Below, one piece after another: positions 35,836 through 45,456 of a DNA stretch of 64,000 bases (position 1 is the first letter of the stretch; every line of letters starts with the position of its first letter). Under the pieces are notes generated by a model, which was not told the origin of the DNA, did no database searches, and saw only the letters and a program-made list of their open reading frames with translations. A program made the translations under genes and the position numbers. Source of the stretch: Thiomargarita sp. (GTDB lineage: Bacteria; Pseudomonadota; Gammaproteobacteria; Beggiatoales; Beggiatoaceae); contig DYRG01000003.1 in the NCBI GenBank assembly GCA_020718845.1, positions 10,954 through 74,953 of the forward strand, read 5' to 3'.

Positions 35836-36873
35836 ATGAATTTGCTCAAATTTTTTATTTCAATCCTATGTTTTAATTCTAATGTGTTTGCTGCTGATCC
35901 AAAACCTTCTGCACCTCCACCTTCACCCGTAGAAGTAGCACAAGTTAAAGTCGATACTGTGACAGAGGAAGTATCTACCATTGGAACATTGAAACCAGAG
36001 GAATCAGTTGTTATAAAATCGGAAGTAGCGGGACGTATTCAAGCTATTGAATTTATTGAAGGTCAGAAAGTCGAAGCGGGTGCGCCATTGATTTTATTAG
36101 ATGCTTCTGAATATAAAGCATTATTAGAGCAAAACAATGCAACTTTGGTTTTAAATAAGCAAAGTTACGATAGAATAAAAGATTTATTTAATAAACAATT
36201 AACCAGCCGTCAAACATTAGATGAAGCGAAATCAAAATTAGATGAATCAAAAGCAAAATTAGCGGTAGATAAAGTGCGTTTGGATAAAATGACCATTAAA
36301 GCACCGTTCTCTGGTATTTTGGGTTTGAGAGAAATAAGTCAAGGGGCTTATATTATTCCTGATCAACCTTTAGTGCGTTTGGATAAATTAGATACCATTA
36401 AATTGGATTTCAAAGTGCCAGAAATTTATTTGTCGAAAATCAATCGTGGACAAACCGTCACTGTAATATTAGATTCATTTCCTGCCAAAGAATTTACGGG
36501 TAAAGTATATGCAATGGATTTAGCAGTGGAAGAAGAAAGCAGAACGTTATTATTACGGGCTAAATTACCGAATCCAAATTTAGAATTACAAGGCGGTTTA
36601 TTTGCTCGAGTGAAATTGGTTTTAAGTCAGAGAGAAAAAGCCTTATTAATTCCAGAGCAAGCGATTGTGCCACAAGGTGGTGATAGCTTTGTTTTTAAAA
36701 TACAAGAAGACAAAGCAATTCTAACAAAAATTAAATTAGGTCAGCGACGTACGGGTGATGTAGAAGTGATTGAAGGTTTAAATGCAAATGATTTTGTAAT
36801 TACGGCGGGTCAAATGAAATTACGTCCTAATGCAACCGTTACAATTGTTACACCTCCTCAAGAGAAGAAATAA
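35836..36873 (+). CDS. RND-type efflux periplasmic adaptor
   Basis: This is a periplasmic membrane-fusion protein of the RND efflux class. The signal peptide (MNLLKFFISILCFNSNVFA) is followed by a lipoyl-like half (EVAGRIQAIEFIEGQKVEAG), a helical hairpin (about 95-145; SYDRIKDLFNKQLTSRQTLD), the second lipoyl half (TIKAPFSGILGLREISQG) and beta-barrel and proximal domains (LDSFPAKEFTGKVYAMD, LLIPEQAIVPQGG). Such adaptors join an inner-membrane pump to an outer-membrane channel. The pump gene that normally follows is absent; a histidine kinase begins 2 bp later instead. It is directly abutted to rlmJ, so translation may be coupled. Confidence 0.9.
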   Translation: MNLLKFFISILCFNSNVFAADPKPSAPPPSPVEVAQVKVDTVTEEVSTIGTLKPEESVVIKSEVAGRIQAIEFIEGQKVEAGAPLILLDASEYKALLEQNNATLVLNKQSYDRIKDLFNKQLTSRQTLDEAKSKLDESKAKLAVDKVRLDKMTIKAPFSGILGLREISQGAYIIPDQPLVRLDKLDTIKLDFKVPEIYLSKINRGQTVTVILDSFPAKEFTGKVYAMDLAVEEESRTLLLRAKLPNPNLELQGGLFARVKLVLSQREKALLIPEQAIVPQGGDSFVFKIQEDKAILTKIKLGQRRTGDVEVIEGLNANDFVITAGQMKLRPNATVTIVTPPQEKK

Positions 36874-36875
36874 TT

Positions 36876-39800
36876 ATGAAACTTCATAGCAAAATATTTG
36901 GGGCTTCTTTAATCATTGGCACTATCCCATTGATTTTAATAGGAATTATTGCAGTTTGGCAAAGCGATAAAGCGTTGTCATATCAAACATTTAATCAATT
37001 AGAAAGCCTAAGAGAAATTAAGAAAACACAGGTTGAAGGTTATTTCTTAGAACGAAAACAAGATGTAAATAATTTATTAGAAGTCGTGGGTATGTTGTGG
37101 AAAAATGCTCTCGATAAAATGCTTGCAATCCAAGAAAACAAAAAAGGGCAAATTATAGATTATTTCAAAGAGCGCGTTGACAATTTAATTGTTATTTCAC
37201 AAAATGATGTGTATGTGCAAGGAATGATTGAATTTAATCATGCGTTTAAAGTAGAACAACATACAAATAGCGAAGCATGGTTAGCCATAGAAAATAAACG
37301 TGCTGAATTTTTAAGAAAAATAGCTAAACAATATAATTTTCATGAATGGTTATTTGTTTCTCCAGAAGGTGACGTTGTTTTTTCAGCGAAAAAAAGTATT
37401 TTACTTGGAAAGAATCTCTTAAAAACCGATCTACAAATAAATGCTTTAAAAAATGCTTTTGAGAAAAGTCTAAAAAGTGAACAAGTTATAGAAGATTTTA
37501 GTTTTGATCCTGTGTATGAAAAACATTTGGCACACTTTAGTGCACCGTTTAAACATCAAGGTGAATTAGTGGGCGTTTTAATTATGTCGATTACGCCAGA
37601 AAAAATCAATGAAATTATGCTTAATGTTGATCATATGGGAAAAACAGGTGATAACTATTTGGTGGGTAGAGCAAATGATGGAAAAACCTATTACCGTAGC
37701 GATCGACGTACCACTGTAAAAGATGCTTTTGGAAAATTAAGAACTTCTGCACAAATAGAGCAAGCCTTTATGGGAGAAACTGCCATTGGTGTTAGAGTAA
37801 ATATGGCTAATAAATTGGCGTTATTTATTAACTCACCTTTGCAAATATACGGTTTAAATTGGGTTGCAGCAACCACATTTGAAATGGAAGAAGCAATCAC
37901 GCCAAAACAAGAGAACAACCAAGATTTTTTTAGTAATTATATTAATCGTTATGGTTATTATGATTTACTCTTGGTCGATCCAAAAGGAAAAATATTTTAT
38001 ACAACTAAACGGGAAATTGATTATGAAGCAAATTTATTTGAAGGAACTTTAGCCAATAGTCATTTAACAAAACTCATAAAAAGAATTATTGAAGAAAAGA
38101 CGTTTGCGATGAGTGATTATGCGCCTTATGAACCTTCACAAAATCGTCCTGTTGCTTTTACTGCAAAACCCCTATTATCCTCTAAAGGAGAAGTGCAAAT
38201 TATCGTTGTACTTCAAATGCTTGATGATGCGTTGAATAATCTAACTCAGCAACGCGAAGGCTTAGGAAAAACGGGTGAAGTTTATTTAGTAGGAAATGAT
38301 TATTTAATGCGTTCAAATTCGGTTTTAGACCCAAAGAAACATTCTATAGAATACTCTTTTAAACATCCAGAAGATGGTCAAGCAAAAACACCTGCAGTTG
38401 AAATGGCTTTGAAAGGAGAAAAAGGTAAAATTATTACCACGAATTACGCTGGAAATACGGTATTATCTGCTTATACACCTATCAAAATAGAAAACTATCA
38501 ATGGGCATTAATTGCAGATATAGGTAAAGATGAAGCATTTGCTGCTGTTTTTGAATTAAAACTCTTAACAACAATGATTGGAATTTTTGTTATTTTTATC
38601 ATTTGGTTTTTAGCAAGAAAATTTACGCAACAATTAGTAACGCCTCTCTCTGCAATTAATAATCAACTGAGAATTTTATCGCAAGGAAAACCCACGAAAG
38701 AACTCTTGCAATATCACGGTAAAGATGAAATTGCAGAAATTGTTTGTTCAACAGAGCAACTTAAAACAGGAATTCGTGGAACAATTGAGCAAGCAAAAGC
38801 GATTGCAGATGGTAATTTTAATAATGATGTAAAACTCCTTTCAGATCAAGATGAAATGGGGCAAGCATTAACTGAAATGACGAGAACTTTACGCGGCGTT
38901 ATTTTGCAAGCAAATGCGATTGCAGCGGGGGATTACAATCGTGAAGTAAAATTGCTCTCGGAAAGCGATGAATTAGGTCGAGCATTATTAGAAATGACAC
39001 GACGGTTGCGCGATATTACAAATAACAATCGCCAAGCATTAGAACAACTAGAACAAGAAAATGCGCGTAAAAATGCTCAAGATTGGTTGAAAACGGGGCA
39101 AACTCAATTAAGTGAAACCATGAGCGGAGATTTGGATTTACCAACGCTTTGCAAAAATATTGTAACCTTTTTAGCACGTTATTTAGAATGCCAAGTTGCA
39201 ACCTTTTATATATTACATACGCCTGATTTGAATAAAACCCAACCTCATTTGAAATTGATTGCAACTTATGCGTATAAAAAACGTAAAAATATTAGTAATG
39301 AGATTGCAATTGGTGAAGGTTTATTAGGACAAGCAGCATTAGAAAAAGAAATCATCGTTGTTACACAAGTGCCAGAAGATTATGTCATTGTTCAATCAGG
39401 TTTAGGTGAAAGAACGCCGCATAATTTAGCAATTGTGCCTTTCTTATATGAAAATAATTTGAAAGGGGTATTTGAACTCGGTGCATTTAAACCTTTTAGT
39501 GAAATGCAATTGGATTTCTTGCAACAAGTCACGCCCGCAATTGCAATTGCAGTAAATACTGCTGAATCAAGAGTGCGTTTGCAAGAATTATTACAACAAA
39601 GCCAAACGATGGCAGAAGAATTACAAAGCCAAACAGAGGAACTTCAAGCCCAACAAGAAGAACTTCGTCAAACAAATGAAGAATTAGAAGAACGTAGTCG
39701 TGAATTAGAACGCCAAAAAGAGTCGATTAGAATTAAAAACCAAGAATTAGAGAAAAATCGGATTGAAGTTGAAAGAAAAGCTAAAGAACTTGAGGTTGCA

Positions 39801-41879
39801 AATCAATACAAATCTGAATTTCTTGCGAATATGTCGCATGAATTGCGTACCCCATTGAATAGTATGCTAATTTTGGCACAAATGCTCGCAACAAATAAAG
39901 ATAAGAACTTAACAGAGAAACAAGTTGAATTTGCTCAAACTATTCATAAAGCTGGCACTGAGCTTTTAGTATTAATTAACGATATTTTAGATTTATCAAA
40001 AGTAGAAGCAGGTCATTTAGAGCTTCATTTTGAAGAATGCCCTTTGTTGCAAATTACCGAATCGTTGAGTAGAAAATTTTCTCACATGGCGGAGGATAAA
40101 GGGTTAAATTTTGTGATTAATATTGAGAAATCTTTAGAAGAAACCTTAATTTATACTGATTCTCAACGCTTACAACAAGTGATTACAAATTTACTTTCTA
40201 ATGCGTTTAAATTTACCGAGAAAAGTGGGCAAGTTACTTTAAAAATTCGTCGCCCCGATTTTAATACAAATCATTTGTCTGCGCAAAGCAGTATTATGAT
40301 TAGTGTGATAGATTCTGGAATTGGAATTCCTAAAGCAAAACAGCATTTGATTTTTGAAGCATTTAAACAAGCAGATGGAACAACCAGCCGTCGTTATGGT
40401 GGAACAGGTTTGGGTTTGTCGATTTCTCGTGAATTAACGCGATTGCTAGGTGGTGTTTTAAATATTGAAAGCGAAGAAGGGGTTGGAAGTACCTTTAGTT
40501 TAACGATTCCAAATCGGGTTACAAAATCAATCAATTATGATGAAAAACAACATATCAAATCTATATTAAAATCACCAGCAAGTTCATCTAAAATTTTAAT
40601 GGATGAAACGCCGCCTGTTGAAATGCCTCCCACTATTTCAGAACCACCTAAATTTGAATCAAAAATTAGTGAAGATGATCGTGATAATATTCAAACGGGT
40701 GATCGAGTGTTATTAATTATTGAAGACGACATTCAGTTTGCTCAATTAATTCAAGACCTTGCGCACGAAAAAGATTTTAAATGTGTATTGGCACATGATG
40801 GAAAAATGGGATTAGAACTTGCCAAACAATATCAACCAAATGCAATCATTTTAGATATAGGTTTGCCATTGGTAGATGGTTGGACAGTAATGGATCGTTT
40901 GAAAACAGATGCTCAAACACGACATATTCCCGTGCATTTCATGTCGGGAGGAGATATTGCTCAAAGTCGTGATGCCAGACAAATGGGTGCAATTGGTTAT
41001 TTACTCAAACCCGTGAGTATGACAGAGTTAAGCAATGCGTTTAAGAAAATAGAGCATTTTATCGATCATGAAGTTAAACATTTATTAATTGCATTAGCAG
41101 AGCAAAATCGTCGTGAGCAAGTATTAGAACTCTTAGGGGGTGGAGAGGTTTCTACTGTTTTAGTTCATAATAGTGAAGAAGCCTATCAAAAGCTACATAG
41201 CACAACCGTCGATTGCATTGTTTTAGATATTGATTTTGATGAAGGACGCGGTTTGAAAATGTTAGAGCAACTGCGCTCTGATGAGGATTTGAGTTTAATT
41301 CCAGTGATTATTTATACTAATCGTGAATTAACTTCTATAGAAGAACAACGTTTAGCTCAAAATGGGGAAGATTTGACTTTAAAAGCCGTGCATTCTCCAG
41401 AACGTTTATTAGATGAAGCGACATTATTTTTGCATCAAGTTGAATCAAAATTACCTAAAGAACAACAGCGCATTTTGAAAATGATTCACGATAAAGAAGC
41501 GATTTTAAATAATAAAAAAGTGCTGTTAGTCGATGATGATGCGAGAAACGTTTTTTCTTTAGGCGCAACGTTAGAAGAAAAAGGCATGGAAGTTTTAATT
41601 GCAAAAGACGGCACGCAAGCCATTAAACTATTAGAAGAAAATCCTAACACAGATTTGATTTTAATGGATATTATGATGCCGCGCATGGATGGATATGAAA
41701 CGATGCGTAAAATTCGTTCACAAGCACGGTTTCGTAAATTACCGATTATTGCTTTGACCGCCAAAGCAATGAAAGGGGATCGCGTGAAATGTATTGAAGC
41801 GGGAGCAAATGATTACATGGCAAAACCACTAGAAACAGAGAAACTTCTTTCTCTGATGCGGGTTTGGTTATATCGTTAG
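36876..41879 (+). CDS. large hybrid sensor histidine kinase (Cache-HAMP-GAF-HK-REC-REC-REC)
   Basis: This 1667-residue inner-membrane sensor has a first membrane segment at about 8-29, a very large periplasmic region with two Cache-like sensing units (about 30-350 and 360-555), and a second membrane segment near 567-585. HAMP and two HAMP-like repeats follow (IADGNFNNDVKLLSDQDEMG; IAAGDYNREVKLLSESDELG). A GAF domain (about 750-905), a long Glu/Gln coiled coil, HisKA with SHELRTPLNS (His988) and HATPase_c (NLLSNAFKF, DSGIGIP, GGTGLGLSIS) come next. Three REC domains end it: the first (about 1277-1395; LIIEDD, LDIGLP) and third (about 1548-1665; LLVDDD, LMDIMMP) have the expected acidic residues, and the middle one is divergent. 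No Hpt domain is present, so a separate phosphotransfer protein is expected. It lies 2 bp from the adaptor gene, an unusual pairing. Confidence 0.93.
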   Translation: MKLHSKIFGASLIIGTIPLILIGIIAVWQSDKALSYQTFNQLESLREIKKTQVEGYFLERKQDVNNLLEVVGMLWKNALDKMLAIQENKKGQIIDYFKERVDNLIVISQNDVYVQGMIEFNHAFKVEQHTNSEAWLAIENKRAEFLRKIAKQYNFHEWLFVSPEGDVVFSAKKSILLGKNLLKTDLQINALKNAFEKSLKSEQVIEDFSFDPVYEKHLAHFSAPFKHQGELVGVLIMSITPEKINEIMLNVDHMGKTGDNYLVGRANDGKTYYRSDRRTTVKDAFGKLRTSAQIEQAFMGETAIGVRVNMANKLALFINSPLQIYGLNWVAATTFEMEEAITPKQENNQDFFSNYINRYGYYDLLLVDPKGKIFYTTKREIDYEANLFEGTLANSHLTKLIKRIIEEKTFAMSDYAPYEPSQNRPVAFTAKPLLSSKGEVQIIVVLQMLDDALNNLTQQREGLGKTGEVYLVGNDYLMRSNSVLDPKKHSIEYSFKHPEDGQAKTPAVEMALKGEKGKIITTNYAGNTVLSAYTPIKIENYQWALIADIGKDEAFAAVFELKLLTTMIGIFVIFIIWFLARKFTQQLVTPLSAINNQLRILSQGKPTKELLQYHGKDEIAEIVCSTEQLKTGIRGTIEQAKAIADGNFNNDVKLLSDQDEMGQALTEMTRTLRGVILQANAIAAGDYNREVKLLSESDELGRALLEMTRRLRDITNNNRQALEQLEQENARKNAQDWLKTGQTQLSETMSGDLDLPTLCKNIVTFLARYLECQVATFYILHTPDLNKTQPHLKLIATYAYKKRKNISNEIAIGEGLLGQAALEKEIIVVTQVPEDYVIVQSGLGERTPHNLAIVPFLYENNLKGVFELGAFKPFSEMQLDFLQQVTPAIAIAVNTAESRVRLQELLQQSQTMAEELQSQTEELQAQQEELRQTNEELEERSRELERQKESIRIKNQELEKNRIEVERKAKELEVANQYKSEFLANMSHELRTPLNSMLILAQMLATNKDKNLTEKQVEFAQTIHKAGTELLVLINDILDLSKVEAGHLELHFEECPLLQITESLSRKFSHMAEDKGLNFVINIEKSLEETLIYTDSQRLQQVITNLLSNAFKFTEKSGQVTLKIRRPDFNTNHLSAQSSIMISVIDSGIGIPKAKQHLIFEAFKQADGTTSRRYGGTGLGLSISRELTRLLGGVLNIESEEGVGSTFSLTIPNRVTKSINYDEKQHIKSILKSPASSSKILMDETPPVEMPPTISEPPKFESKISEDDRDNIQTGDRVLLIIEDDIQFAQLIQDLAHEKDFKCVLAHDGKMGLELAKQYQPNAIILDIGLPLVDGWTVMDRLKTDAQTRHIPVHFMSGGDIAQSRDARQMGAIGYLLKPVSMTELSNAFKKIEHFIDHEVKHLLIALAEQNRREQVLELLGGGEVSTVLVHNSEEAYQKLHSTTVDCIVLDIDFDEGRGLKMLEQLRSDEDLSLIPVIIYTNRELTSIEEQRLAQNGEDLTLKAVHSPERLLDEATLFLHQVESKLPKEQQRILKMIHDKEAILNNKKVLLVDDDARNVFSLGATLEEKGMEVLIAKDGTQAIKLLEENPNTDLILMDIMMPRMDGYETMRKIRSQARFRKLPIIALTAKAMKGDRVKCIEAGANDYMAKPLETEKLLSLMRVWLYR

Positions 41880-41899
41880 ATACAACCAAACATATTACA

Positions 41900-42469
41900 T
41901 TACCATGTAACCGTAAAATTAGTTGAACGTAAATTTGTCCAGCCAAAAGAGGGTTGTCCCCAATAATTATAAATGGTATAAGCACCATAGAAATTTAGAG
42001 TTAAATTTCCTATATCAGAATAATCACTTGAGAAAGGAATTGAATAACAACCCGTTCGTGAAGGTGCGTTGAAATAAAAAAGTTGTAATCGGTCAGCATC
42101 CCATCTATTTTGATTCAGAAACTCCAAGCCTACATAAGTAAGTGATCTATCTATGCAAAAATCAACATAGAAAGTATTATAAGGGCGGGTCACAGATGGA
42201 TTAACCGAAAGATTACTAATTCCACTAGATGTTTGACCACAACTAAGAGGATTAAGCGTGAACAAATAAGAGGTTGTGTTATAGCAAATACCTCCTTTAC
42301 CATAACCGTTTTGTTCACTAATAGTACCAAGCGGTGCAACGTTAAACACTGTGCCGCTACTGGATCGTCTGCTATCACGGTTGGTTTCATTTTCAAGTGG
42401 TGGATGAAATGCCCAGCTTAATGAAGAAGAAAATAAGGAAGCAAAAAGGATAGTGTAATGAAACTTCAT
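41900..42469 (-). CDS. secreted protein of unknown function
   Basis: The 189-residue protein has a clear signal peptide (MKFHYTILFASLFSSSLSWA) and a mature part rich in Ser, Asn, Tyr and Phe with four Cys (CYN, SCGQ, FCID, GCYS). Predicted structure is mainly beta. I recognise no family. GGAG lies 8 bases before the ATG. It is divergent from the XRE regulator gene, with 143 bp between them, so the regulator may control it. It is convergent with the histidine kinase. Confidence 0.75.
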   Translation of the reverse strand: MKFHYTILFASLFSSSLSWAFHPPLENETNRDSRRSSSGTVFNVAPLGTISEQNGYGKGGICYNTTSYLFTLNPLSCGQTSSGISNLSVNPSVTRPYNTFYVDFCIDRSLTYVGLEFLNQNRWDADRLQLFYFNAPSRTGCYSIPFSSDYSDIGNLTLNFYGAYTIYNYWGQPSFGWTNLRSTNFTVTW

Positions 42470-42612
42470 AATAAAATCTCCGTTAATAAAGGAATAAATT
42501 TACATTGCAAATAAATAACTATTGAAATACAATGCCTTTTAATAATAAAATTATTCAGCTTGTGAAGCCATACACTGAAAGTTATTATTGTGATTACTAG
42601 GAGTATACATTT

Positions 42613-43044
42613 ATGGAACTGGTAGAAAAAATTAAGTTTATGCGGATGTTTAGAGGATGGTCGCAAGAAGAAATGGCTGAAAAATTAGATATGACGCTAG
42701 GCGGATACGCAAAACTTGAACGCGGAGAGACTGATATAAATTATTCTCGACTACAACAAATTGCTAACATACTTGGCATTGATTTAGTTCAACTTATTGA
42801 ATTGAACGATAAAAATGTTTTTAATGTAATTGGCAATCATGATGATTTAAATAAAAAAAACCAAAAAATAATAAATTACTATTCATTAGAATCTTCTGTA
42901 AATTATTATTCACTGGATTTGCCTGAAACGAAAAATAAAGTAGAAGAACTTTCTCATATTGTAAAACAGCAAATGCAAGAAATTGATCATTTAAAAATGC
43001 TCATCAATTTAATGCAAAAAGAATTTAAATCCGCACTAAAGTAA
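42613..43044 (+). CDS. XRE-family HTH regulator with coiled-coil tail
   Basis: The N-terminal Cro/C1-type helix-turn-helix (about 6-62; KIKFMRMFRGWSQEEMAEKL, GYAKLERGETDINYSRLQQIA) is followed by a polar linker and a C-terminal coiled coil (about 105-140) likely to dimerise the protein. At 143 residues it has no peptidase or ligand domain. TAGGAG precedes the ATG. The divergent secreted-protein gene is the obvious candidate target. The gene is AT-rich. Confidence 0.9.
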   Translation: MELVEKIKFMRMFRGWSQEEMAEKLDMTLGGYAKLERGETDINYSRLQQIANILGIDLVQLIELNDKNVFNVIGNHDDLNKKNQKIINYYSLESSVNYYSLDLPETKNKVEELSHIVKQQMQEIDHLKMLINLMQKEFKSALK

Positions 43045-43086
43045 AAAATTATTATTAATTTTACTTTCAGCATTTGTGATTATTAA

Positions 43087-44607
43087 CTAGGGTTTTAACA
43101 TATTAACCAACGTGTGAGGAAAGTTGTTTGCTTCCATGTCACGAATGGTTTTGTCGATGGGGTAATCTAAGCATTTGAAATGGATTTTATTTTCAGTGCG
43201 ATCAAATATTGCAAATTGTGCTCCCAATTGACGATTGCGAGGTTGACCAATTGAACCAGGGCAGACTAATGAATGAGAAAAACGAGTTAAATCAAGGGTT
43301 TCCTGAACATAAAACTGATCAGACACACCAGTAATTCTGCCATACATTCCGGGTAAATGTGTATGCCCATGAAAACAAAGGCTTATTTTACGATTTTCTA
43401 AGGTATCTAAATTGCGCTCATACGTCATTTCATACACATACGCATAGAAAAACAGCGGATCAATTGGCGAACCATGCACCGCTAACCATTGATCATTCAA
43501 TAACATAGGCGGCAAATTTTCCAACCATTGACGATGTTCGGCGTTCACTTGGGTCATATTCCAATTCAATGCCCATTGTGCGGTTTTTGAAAAACCTTTG
43601 GTAAATTCCCCTGTTGCTAATCCGTGATCATGATTGCCTTTAAGAATCACTAACCCACTGTTTTGTAAGCGTTCGATACATTGAACGGGGTGCGGTCCAT
43701 ATCCAACGACATCGCCTAATACAACGCCTTCAGTGATATTTTCATTTCTCAAATAGGTTAAAACGCATTCTAAAGCGGGCAAATTCGAATGCACATCCGC
43801 TAATAAAGCGATGAATCTTTGAGAGTTTTTAGGCGGCTCAGATCGAGTTTTTGCTTGACCTCGCATTAAGGTATTTACTAACGCATTTAACAAATGTATT
43901 TTGGTTTCTGGAATAAAGACGTTTCTAATAAGTTCAGCTAAAACGGTGAAATATTGTTGTCCAAAGAATTTTAAAATCAATTCTCGCAAACATCCGCCGA
44001 GTTCAGCGCAGGATTCTTCGGTCAACCAAGGCAAACCCCGCAAATACACGCCAAGTGCTTGTGCTGCCGACAAAAAACAATCCCAGTTGTACACATCATC
44101 GTCGAGATAATAAATTTGACCATCTTTTGCAAGCCCAAAATTAGATAATCCTTCATCTAATCTTAAATTGTGAATGGTCGCAACATTAAAATACATCCGC
44201 CAAATTTTCTCTAACCAATCAACAGCTTCGGAGGAACTTTGCGTAGGATTGTTTAATAAAGAATGCAATGGTTTTAATAAAGGACAAATGCTGCCAATTA
44301 AAGCCTCGCCATCTTCTTGCGGAGCGGCAACAAACCACGTTTTGGTTGGAAAATGAATATTTAAAACTCGTTCTTTTTCAATCGCTTGCGCAACCCAACG
44401 CAACGCAGATTTTTCATCAAAATGAAGTTCAGCTCGAATCTTTAAAATGTTATGATCATCAATATGTAAGCGCGTGTGCGGACGACCCGTAAAAACTTGT
44501 CCATGCTCTAATGCGACTTGTGGTAACGTTAGTAATTTTTCAATGTTTTCAATATGATAGGGCGAGTCGCCAGCGATTGCACCCATCAAAGTAATGTTGT
44601 ATTGCAT
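43087..44607 (-). CDS. kinase-like domain fused to calcineurin-type metallophosphoesterase
   Basis: The C-terminal half (about 262-506) is a complete metallophosphoesterase of the YfcE/MJ0936-like type: D271-x-H273 in LLADVHSN, GD in VVLGDVVGYGP, GNHD at 324-327, AVHGSP and FHGHTHLP. The N-terminal half (1-255) is not annotated easily but has features of a protein kinase/aminoglycoside kinase fold: a Lys in ILKIRAE (K56), a catalytic-loop-like IHNLRLDEGLSNFGL (about 145-159) and a metal-site-like YYLDDD (167-171). If that reading is right, opposing kinase and phosphatase activities are fused in one cytoplasmic protein. The substrate is unknown. It is divergent from scpA; GAGAG precedes the ATG. 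Confidence 0.85.
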   Translation of the reverse strand: MQYNITLMGAIAGDSPYHIENIEKLLTLPQVALEHGQVFTGRPHTRLHIDDHNILKIRAELHFDEKSALRWVAQAIEKERVLNIHFPTKTWFVAAPQEDGEALIGSICPLLKPLHSLLNNPTQSSSEAVDWLEKIWRMYFNVATIHNLRLDEGLSNFGLAKDGQIYYLDDDVYNWDCFLSAAQALGVYLRGLPWLTEESCAELGGCLRELILKFFGQQYFTVLAELIRNVFIPETKIHLLNALVNTLMRGQAKTRSEPPKNSQRFIALLADVHSNLPALECVLTYLRNENITEGVVLGDVVGYGPHPVQCIERLQNSGLVILKGNHDHGLATGEFTKGFSKTAQWALNWNMTQVNAEHRQWLENLPPMLLNDQWLAVHGSPIDPLFFYAYVYEMTYERNLDTLENRKISLCFHGHTHLPGMYGRITGVSDQFYVQETLDLTRFSHSLVCPGSIGQPRNRQLGAQFAIFDRTENKIHFKCLDYPIDKTIRDMEANNFPHTLVNMLKP

Positions 44608-44653
44608 AGGATTCTCTCGTTTTTTGATTCATTCTAACAGGATTTTGATTAAG

Positions 44654-45448
44654 ATGTTACCTACTTCTGAAATACCGATTGCAGTTGTTCAAGGTGTACC
44701 GTTTATTGAAATGCCTAAAGATTTGTTTATTCCTCCCGATGCTTTGCGAGTTTTTTTAGAAACTTTTGAAGGACCATTAGACTTGTTGCTCTATTTAATT
44801 CAAAAACAAAATATTGATATTTTACATATCCCCATTGCTCAAATTACCCAACAATATTTGCAGTATATTCATTTAATGCAAGAATTACAACTCGATTTAG
44901 CGGGAGAGTATTTGTCAATGGCGAGTTTATTATTAGAAATCAAATCCCGTTTGCTATTGCCACAACCCGATAAAAAAGTTGATAATGATCCGCGTCGTCA
45001 ATTAATTCAACAATTAGAAGAATATGCTGCCATCAAACGTGCCGCAGAAATGCTGGGTGAATATCCGATCATTGGACGAGATACCTTTTTAACTGAAGTG
45101 TTTGTTCCCGAAGTTGCTCGCCCAAAAATTCCTCCGAATATTAAATTAAATGATTTATTAGAAGCAATGCAAGATGTGTTATTGAGAATTGAATTATTTA
45201 CCGCGCATCAAATCACTCGTGAACCGCTTTCGGTTCGAGAAAGAATGACGTTTATTTTAGAATTATTTAAAACCAATTTACAGCTTGAGTTCTACAGTTG
45301 TTTTAAATCCCAAGAATTAAGAGCTGGCGTAGTGGTTGCTTTTTTAGCTATTTTAGAACTCGCCAAAGAAAGTTTGCTCAAAATTGATCAACACAGCACG
45401 TTCGCACCGATTTCTCTTTTTGTCGAAAATATTCACGAATCTATATGA
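44654..45448 (+). CDS. scpA: segregation and condensation protein A
   Basis: ScpA is the kleisin of the SMC-ScpAB complex, which organises and separates chromosomes. The family core is clear: FEGPLDLLLYLIQKQNIDILHIPIAQI, YLSMASLLLEIKSRLLLP and a C-terminal winged helix (about 195-264). The ATG at 44654 is preferred because the upstream frame start at 44594 would overlap the divergent neighbour's start codon. The protein is 264 residues. scpB, usually adjacent, is missing; the next gene, overlapping or 8 bp away, is a lectin-like lipoprotein. Hence scpB must be elsewhere. Confidence 0.92.
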   Translation: MLPTSEIPIAVVQGVPFIEMPKDLFIPPDALRVFLETFEGPLDLLLYLIQKQNIDILHIPIAQITQQYLQYIHLMQELQLDLAGEYLSMASLLLEIKSRLLLPQPDKKVDNDPRRQLIQQLEEYAAIKRAAEMLGEYPIIGRDTFLTEVFVPEVARPKIPPNIKLNDLLEAMQDVLLRIELFTAHQITREPLSVRERMTFILELFKTNLQLEFYSCFKSQELRAGVVVAFLAILELAKESLLKIDQHSTFAPISLFVENIHESI

Positions 45449-45456
45449 GGTTTGTT

